Source: an uncultured Slackia sp.
GTDB taxonomy: Bacteria; Actinomycetota; Coriobacteriia; Coriobacteriales; Eggerthellaceae
Direction of reading: 5' to 3'
DNA: 16,343 bases
Assembly: GCA_934646845.1 (NCBI GenBank)
Contig: CAKUEV010000022.1
Span: 1-16,343, forward strand
The notes under the pieces are model-generated. The model had not been told where the DNA came from, did no database searches, and was given only the letters and a program-made list of their open reading frames with translations. Positions within the stretch are counted from its first letter, which is position 1; every line of letters begins with the position of its first letter. Below are positions 14,031 to 16,343 of the stretch, piece by piece. Both the position numbers and the translations under genes were made by a program.

Positions 14031-15053
14031 ATGAGCGCTCTCGCTGTACTGTGGTTCTTCCTGATATTCGTTCTTATCGCGGGCTATTTCGTGCTCGATG
14101 GGTTCGATTTGGGCGTGGGCGTGCTCTATCGCGCACTTGCTAAAACCGATGCCGAGCGCGCCCTTGTGCGGCGCAGCATCGGGCCTGTGTGGGATGGTAA
14201 CGAGGTGTGGTTGCTCACGGCGGGCGGCGCGCTGTTTGCCGCGTTTCCCGCGGCGTACGCCACGACGTTTTCGGGGTTTTACCTGGCAGTCATGCTCGTG
14301 CTCTTTGGCCTGATCGTGCGCGCGGTGTCGCTTGAGTTTGGCGCGCACGACCCGAAATGGGGCCGCGTGTGGGATGCATGCTTCACGGTCGGCTCGTTTT
14401 TGCCGGCTCTGCTGCTGGGCGTGGCGCTCGGCAACGTGATCGCCGGCGTGCCGCTTGCGGCGAACGGCGACTATGCGGGCGTGCCGCTGCTTGGCTTGCT
14501 TTCGCCGTTTACGCTCGTCGTTGGCGCGCTGGGTTTTGCGATGTGCATGGCGGCGGGCGCTGCGTGGGTGGCGCTGAAGACCGAACGCGCGAGCGCGGTG
14601 CATGAGCGTGCGGAAACGCAGCGCCGCGTGTGGCACGTCGTGGCCCTCGCGCTGTTCGCGGTGGCGACCGTGCTTGCGTTTGCCGTGGTGAAACCGCAGT
14701 TCGCCTCGGGCATGCTGGGCGCGGGTGTGGTTTTCGCCATCGCGTTCGTCGCGTGTATTGCGGTGTCGATTCTGCAGGCGAAAAAGGGCAACGATTTGGC
14801 CGCCTTTGTTCTGCAATCGGTCGCGGCGGCATGTTTGGTGGCATTGGCTGCGGTGTCGTTGTTCCCGAACCTGGTCGTCGCGGCGCCCGGCAGCGTGGGC
14901 GAGTCCATCACGCTCATGAACGCCGCCTCGTCTGACACGTCGCTCGCATGGATGACGGGCATTGCCTGCATCGGCGTTCCGTTGGTGCTGGTGTACCACG
15001 TGATTGCCTATCGCGTGTTCAGCGGTCGCCTTGCTGAAGAGGATGTGGCTTAA
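14031..15053 (+). CDS. cydB: Cytochrome bd oxidase subunit II
   Basis: A 340-residue, very hydrophobic protein of the CydB family, the structural partner of CydA. The N-terminus AVLWFFLIFVLIAGYFVLDGFDLGVGVLYR and the segment SIGPVWDGNEVWLLTAGGALFAAFP (about 48-72) are strong family signatures. About nine helices can be picked out. It begins 2 bp after the cydA stop, with GGATGG upstream, and its stop abuts the ATG of the next small gene. The ABC exporter cydDC, needed for cytochrome bd assembly in many bacteria, is not in this window. Confidence 0.96.
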   Translation: MSALAVLWFFLIFVLIAGYFVLDGFDLGVGVLYRALAKTDAERALVRRSIGPVWDGNEVWLLTAGGALFAAFPAAYATTFSGFYLAVMLVLFGLIVRAVSLEFGAHDPKWGRVWDACFTVGSFLPALLLGVALGNVIAGVPLAANGDYAGVPLLGLLSPFTLVVGALGFAMCMAAGAAWVALKTERASAVHERAETQRRVWHVVALALFAVATVLAFAVVKPQFASGMLGAGVVFAIAFVACIAVSILQAKKGNDLAAFVLQSVAAACLVALAAVSLFPNLVVAAPGSVGESITLMNAASSDTSLAWMTGIACIGVPLVLVYHVIAYRVFSGRLAEEDVA

Positions 15054-15329
15054 ATGGGCGGCATGGCGAGCAAGAGGGGTGTCGCCCAAGGACGCTGGTG
15101 CGACGTTGAAGAACGCGGGAGTGCCGCCGGTGGGCAAGGGATCACCTCGGAGACGCGTCTCTACGAAAGGTGGCTCTCGGTGCTTTGCGCGGGCATGGCG
15201 GTGTTTGGCATTGGCGTGATGTTCGTGGGCTATAAAGCCCCAACGGTGGGGCTCGTTGCGACGGTTGTGATGCTCGTGGCCGCATCGGCGCTCTTGGCGA
15301 TGAAGGCAAGGCGGAACATGCGAAAGTAA
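15054..15329 (+). CDS. Small two-helix membrane protein downstream of cydB
   Basis: A 91-residue protein I do not recognise. Residues 1-37 are polar and Gly/Arg-rich. Two hydrophobic segments follow, WLSVLCAGMAVFGIGVMFVGY (about 40-60) and TVGLVATVVMLVAASALLAM (about 64-83), ending in a basic tail KARRNMRK. The ATG at 15054 directly follows the cydB stop, with AAGAGGA ten bases upstream; an ATG at 15063 is an alternative. Its tight coupling suggests an accessory part of the bd oxidase, but it is longer than the one-helix CydX/CydH/CydS subunits and I see no similarity to them. The operon terminator follows about 70 bp later. Confidence 0.65.
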   Translation: MGGMASKRGVAQGRWCDVEERGSAAGGQGITSETRLYERWLSVLCAGMAVFGIGVMFVGYKAPTVGLVATVVMLVAASALLAMKARRNMRK

Positions 15330-15397
15330 GCGTGCCTGCCGCTTCTCGCTTCGTGCGTGGCGGCGGGCAAAATCGCGACAATGCGACGCCCATAAGG

Positions 15398-15428
15398 AAA
15401 GGCGAGTCGTTTCGAACGGCTCGCCTTT
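15398..15428. terminator. Bidirectional terminator between the cyd operon and the ABC genes
   Basis: GGCGAGTCGTT (15401-15411) and AACGGCTCGCC (15415-15425) form an 11-bp stem (one wobble) with loop TCG. AAA before and TTTTT after extend the stem and supply a T-run on the plus strand. On the minus strand the stem is followed by TTTCCTT, so it can also stop the convergent permease transcript. A second, T-less hairpin (15334-15342 with 15360-15368) lies just upstream. Confidence 0.88.
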
Positions 15429-15487
15429 TTGCGTGAGGGGTCGAATAGGGTTGTCGGGTTGGGGTTGGTTTGCTTCGCCGCAAATCG

Positions 15488-16162
15488 CTAGAGGTCTTTT
15501 CGCTGGTAAATCGCCGTGCTTATGGCGCAACTCGCAGCGAAGAGCGCAAGCGATACGACGGTCAGCGAAACGAACAGAAGGCTTAGGTGGGCATCGGCCC
15601 AGGTGCCGAAGCTTTCAAGCAGCACGGGGTCGAGTGCCTGCCCCGCAATCGCGAAACAGACGCAGCCCGCAAGAACGATGAAGCACATGAGATAGCGAAC
15701 GCCCTTTGTGGCCCCGAATTTGACGAGGAACGGCTCGCCTATGGCGACCATGACAATCACCGAGAAGGTCGCGGTATATGACCCTGCCGCTATCTCGATC
15801 GTCGGCATCGTTTCGAAATCATGGATGAGCGAAGGAAGAATGGCGTTAATCGCGACGCCAAGCGCCGCGGCGCATGCCGCAGTGGCGAGGGACGTGAGAA
15901 GAATCGATCCATATCGCGCGGCAACAACATCGCGGCGCGAGAAGGGCAGCGATGCGCGGTAGCGCTTCCATCCGTTTTGGTCGTCATATGAGGTGAGCGA
16001 AAACATAAGGATCATGGGAGCCATGGCGCTCACACAGGCAACTGCCGAAATGCAATTGCCTATGGCAAATGCCATAATGACGCAAATGGGCACGAGCATC
16101 ACGGCGAACGCCGGCATGAAGGTGCCCAAAATGGCAAGTTCCGATTTCAAGGCCGCTTTCAT
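15488..16162 (-). CDS. ABC-2 type transporter permease
   Basis: A 224-residue membrane protein with about six hydrophobic segments. The loop SLTSYDDQNGWKRYRASLPFSRRDVVAARY (about 55-84) matches the YDE-x-N-x-W-x-x-Y-x-x-x-LP-x-S-R-x-x-V motif of ABC-2 permeases (ABC2_membrane_2 group) often linked to antimicrobial-peptide or lantibiotic resistance exporters. The minus-strand ATG at 16162 has AAAGGA about 10 bases before it. It overlaps the stop of the upstream ATPase gene by 4 bp (ATGA), so the pair should work as one exporter. The cargo is unknown. It converges on the cyd operon across the bidirectional terminator. Confidence 0.85.
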   Translation of the reverse strand: MKAALKSELAILGTFMPAFAVMLVPICVIMAFAIGNCISAVACVSAMAPMILMFSLTSYDDQNGWKRYRASLPFSRRDVVAARYGSILLTSLATAACAAALGVAINAILPSLIHDFETMPTIEIAAGSYTATFSVIVMVAIGEPFLVKFGATKGVRYLMCFIVLAGCVCFAIAGQALDPVLLESFGTWADAHLSLLFVSLTVVSLALFAASCAISTAIYQRKDL

Positions 16163-16343
16163 TGTGCGATTCCTTTCAACGTGAAGCGCAGGTAGTCTTC
16201 TATGGAGGCGTGGTCGCAGGGGATTTCAGGAAATGCTTCGGCGAACTCGAAGCGGTTGGGCACAAGCACATCGCAACTGAATTCGCGTTGCTCAATGCGC
16301 GCCTCTTCAACGCATTCGAGAATCGTGCGAGCTTGCCCTACGG
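16159..16343 (-). CDS. ABC transporter ATP-binding protein, C-terminal fragment (cut by window edge)
   Basis: The minus-strand frame running off the right edge is open for 61 codons and ends in TGA at 16161-16159, overlapping the permease ATG. The translated end is VGQARTILECVEEARIEQRE, then a segment with FEFAEAFPEIPCDHASIEDYLRFTLKGIAQ. The ending SIEDYLRFTLKG resembles the usual tail of ABC-2 export ATPases (LED-x-Y/F-x-x-x-T). The Walker and signature motifs would lie beyond the window. Position and overlap with an ABC-2 permease make the assignment likely, though the visible part alone is not diagnostic. Confidence 0.7.
   Translation of the reverse strand, partial: VGQARTILECVEEARIEQREFSCDVLVPNRFEFAEAFPEIPCDHASIEDYLRFTLKGIAQ

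Noticed and set aside
13728..15530. A 600-codon minus-strand open frame antisense to cydA and cydB
   Set aside because: It is antisense to strongly supported cyd genes, lacks family features and runs through the bidirectional terminator.
1..16343. CRISPR array, rRNA or tRNA genes, phage or integrase genes
   Set aside because: I saw no regularly spaced direct repeats, no cloverleaf with conserved TTCRA arm, and no mobile-element protein in any frame.

Overview
This is a GC-rich window (about 60% by eye) that looks like chromosome from an anaerobic actinobacterium of the class Coriobacteriia, probably an Eggerthellaceae relative. The evidence is the mix of an aldehyde:ferredoxin-oxidoreductase (AOR) family enzyme, Tat-exported molybdopterin and iron-sulfur proteins, a cytochrome bd oxidase, the non-mevalonate isoprenoid enzyme Dxs, and a Gram-positive-type Asp23 protein. 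This placement is an inference from gene content, not from a search.

Layout. Positions 1-390 hold no convincing gene; the standout is a 27-bp perfect inverted repeat (151-177/191-217). A minus-strand terminator (391-421) closes an AOR-family gene (472-2589, minus). A 262-bp divergent regulatory region with repeated CCCTG half-sites separates it from a plus-strand operon: a Tat-anchored four-cluster ferredoxin (2852-3568), a Tat-exported molybdopterin oxidoreductase (3608-5770), a four-cluster electron-transfer subunit (5774-6313) and an NrfD/PsrC-type eight-helix membrane subunit (6324-7205). Two strong hairpins with T-runs (7237-7311) end it. Next comes the manganese exporter mntP (7454-8023).

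A housekeeping run then follows on the plus strand: asp23/gls24 (8285), nusB (8656), xseB (9216), dxs (9489) and tlyA (11384), closely packed and probably co-transcribed. A 416-bp intergenic stretch holds degenerate repeats, a terminator and an AT-rich promoter region with an operator-like palindrome. It leads into cydA (12583), cydB (14031) and a small two-helix membrane protein (15054). A bidirectional terminator (15398-15428) separates these from convergent minus-strand ABC transporter genes: an ABC-2 permease (15488-16162) and, overlapping it by 4 bp, the C-terminal end of an ATPase cut by the window edge.

How the genes work together. The 0.5-7.2 kb region reads as one redox module: a cytoplasmic pterin (W or Mo) enzyme divergent from an exported Mo/W reductase (or oxidase) complex that would exchange electrons with the menaquinone pool through the NrfD subunit, plus an extra exported ferredoxin. 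Its substrate cannot be read from the sequence. The molybdopterin subunit appears to carry Thr where relatives have the Cys, Sec or Ser metal ligand. This module is the best candidate for something undescribed. The cyd operon offers a separate, oxygen-linked quinol oxidase.
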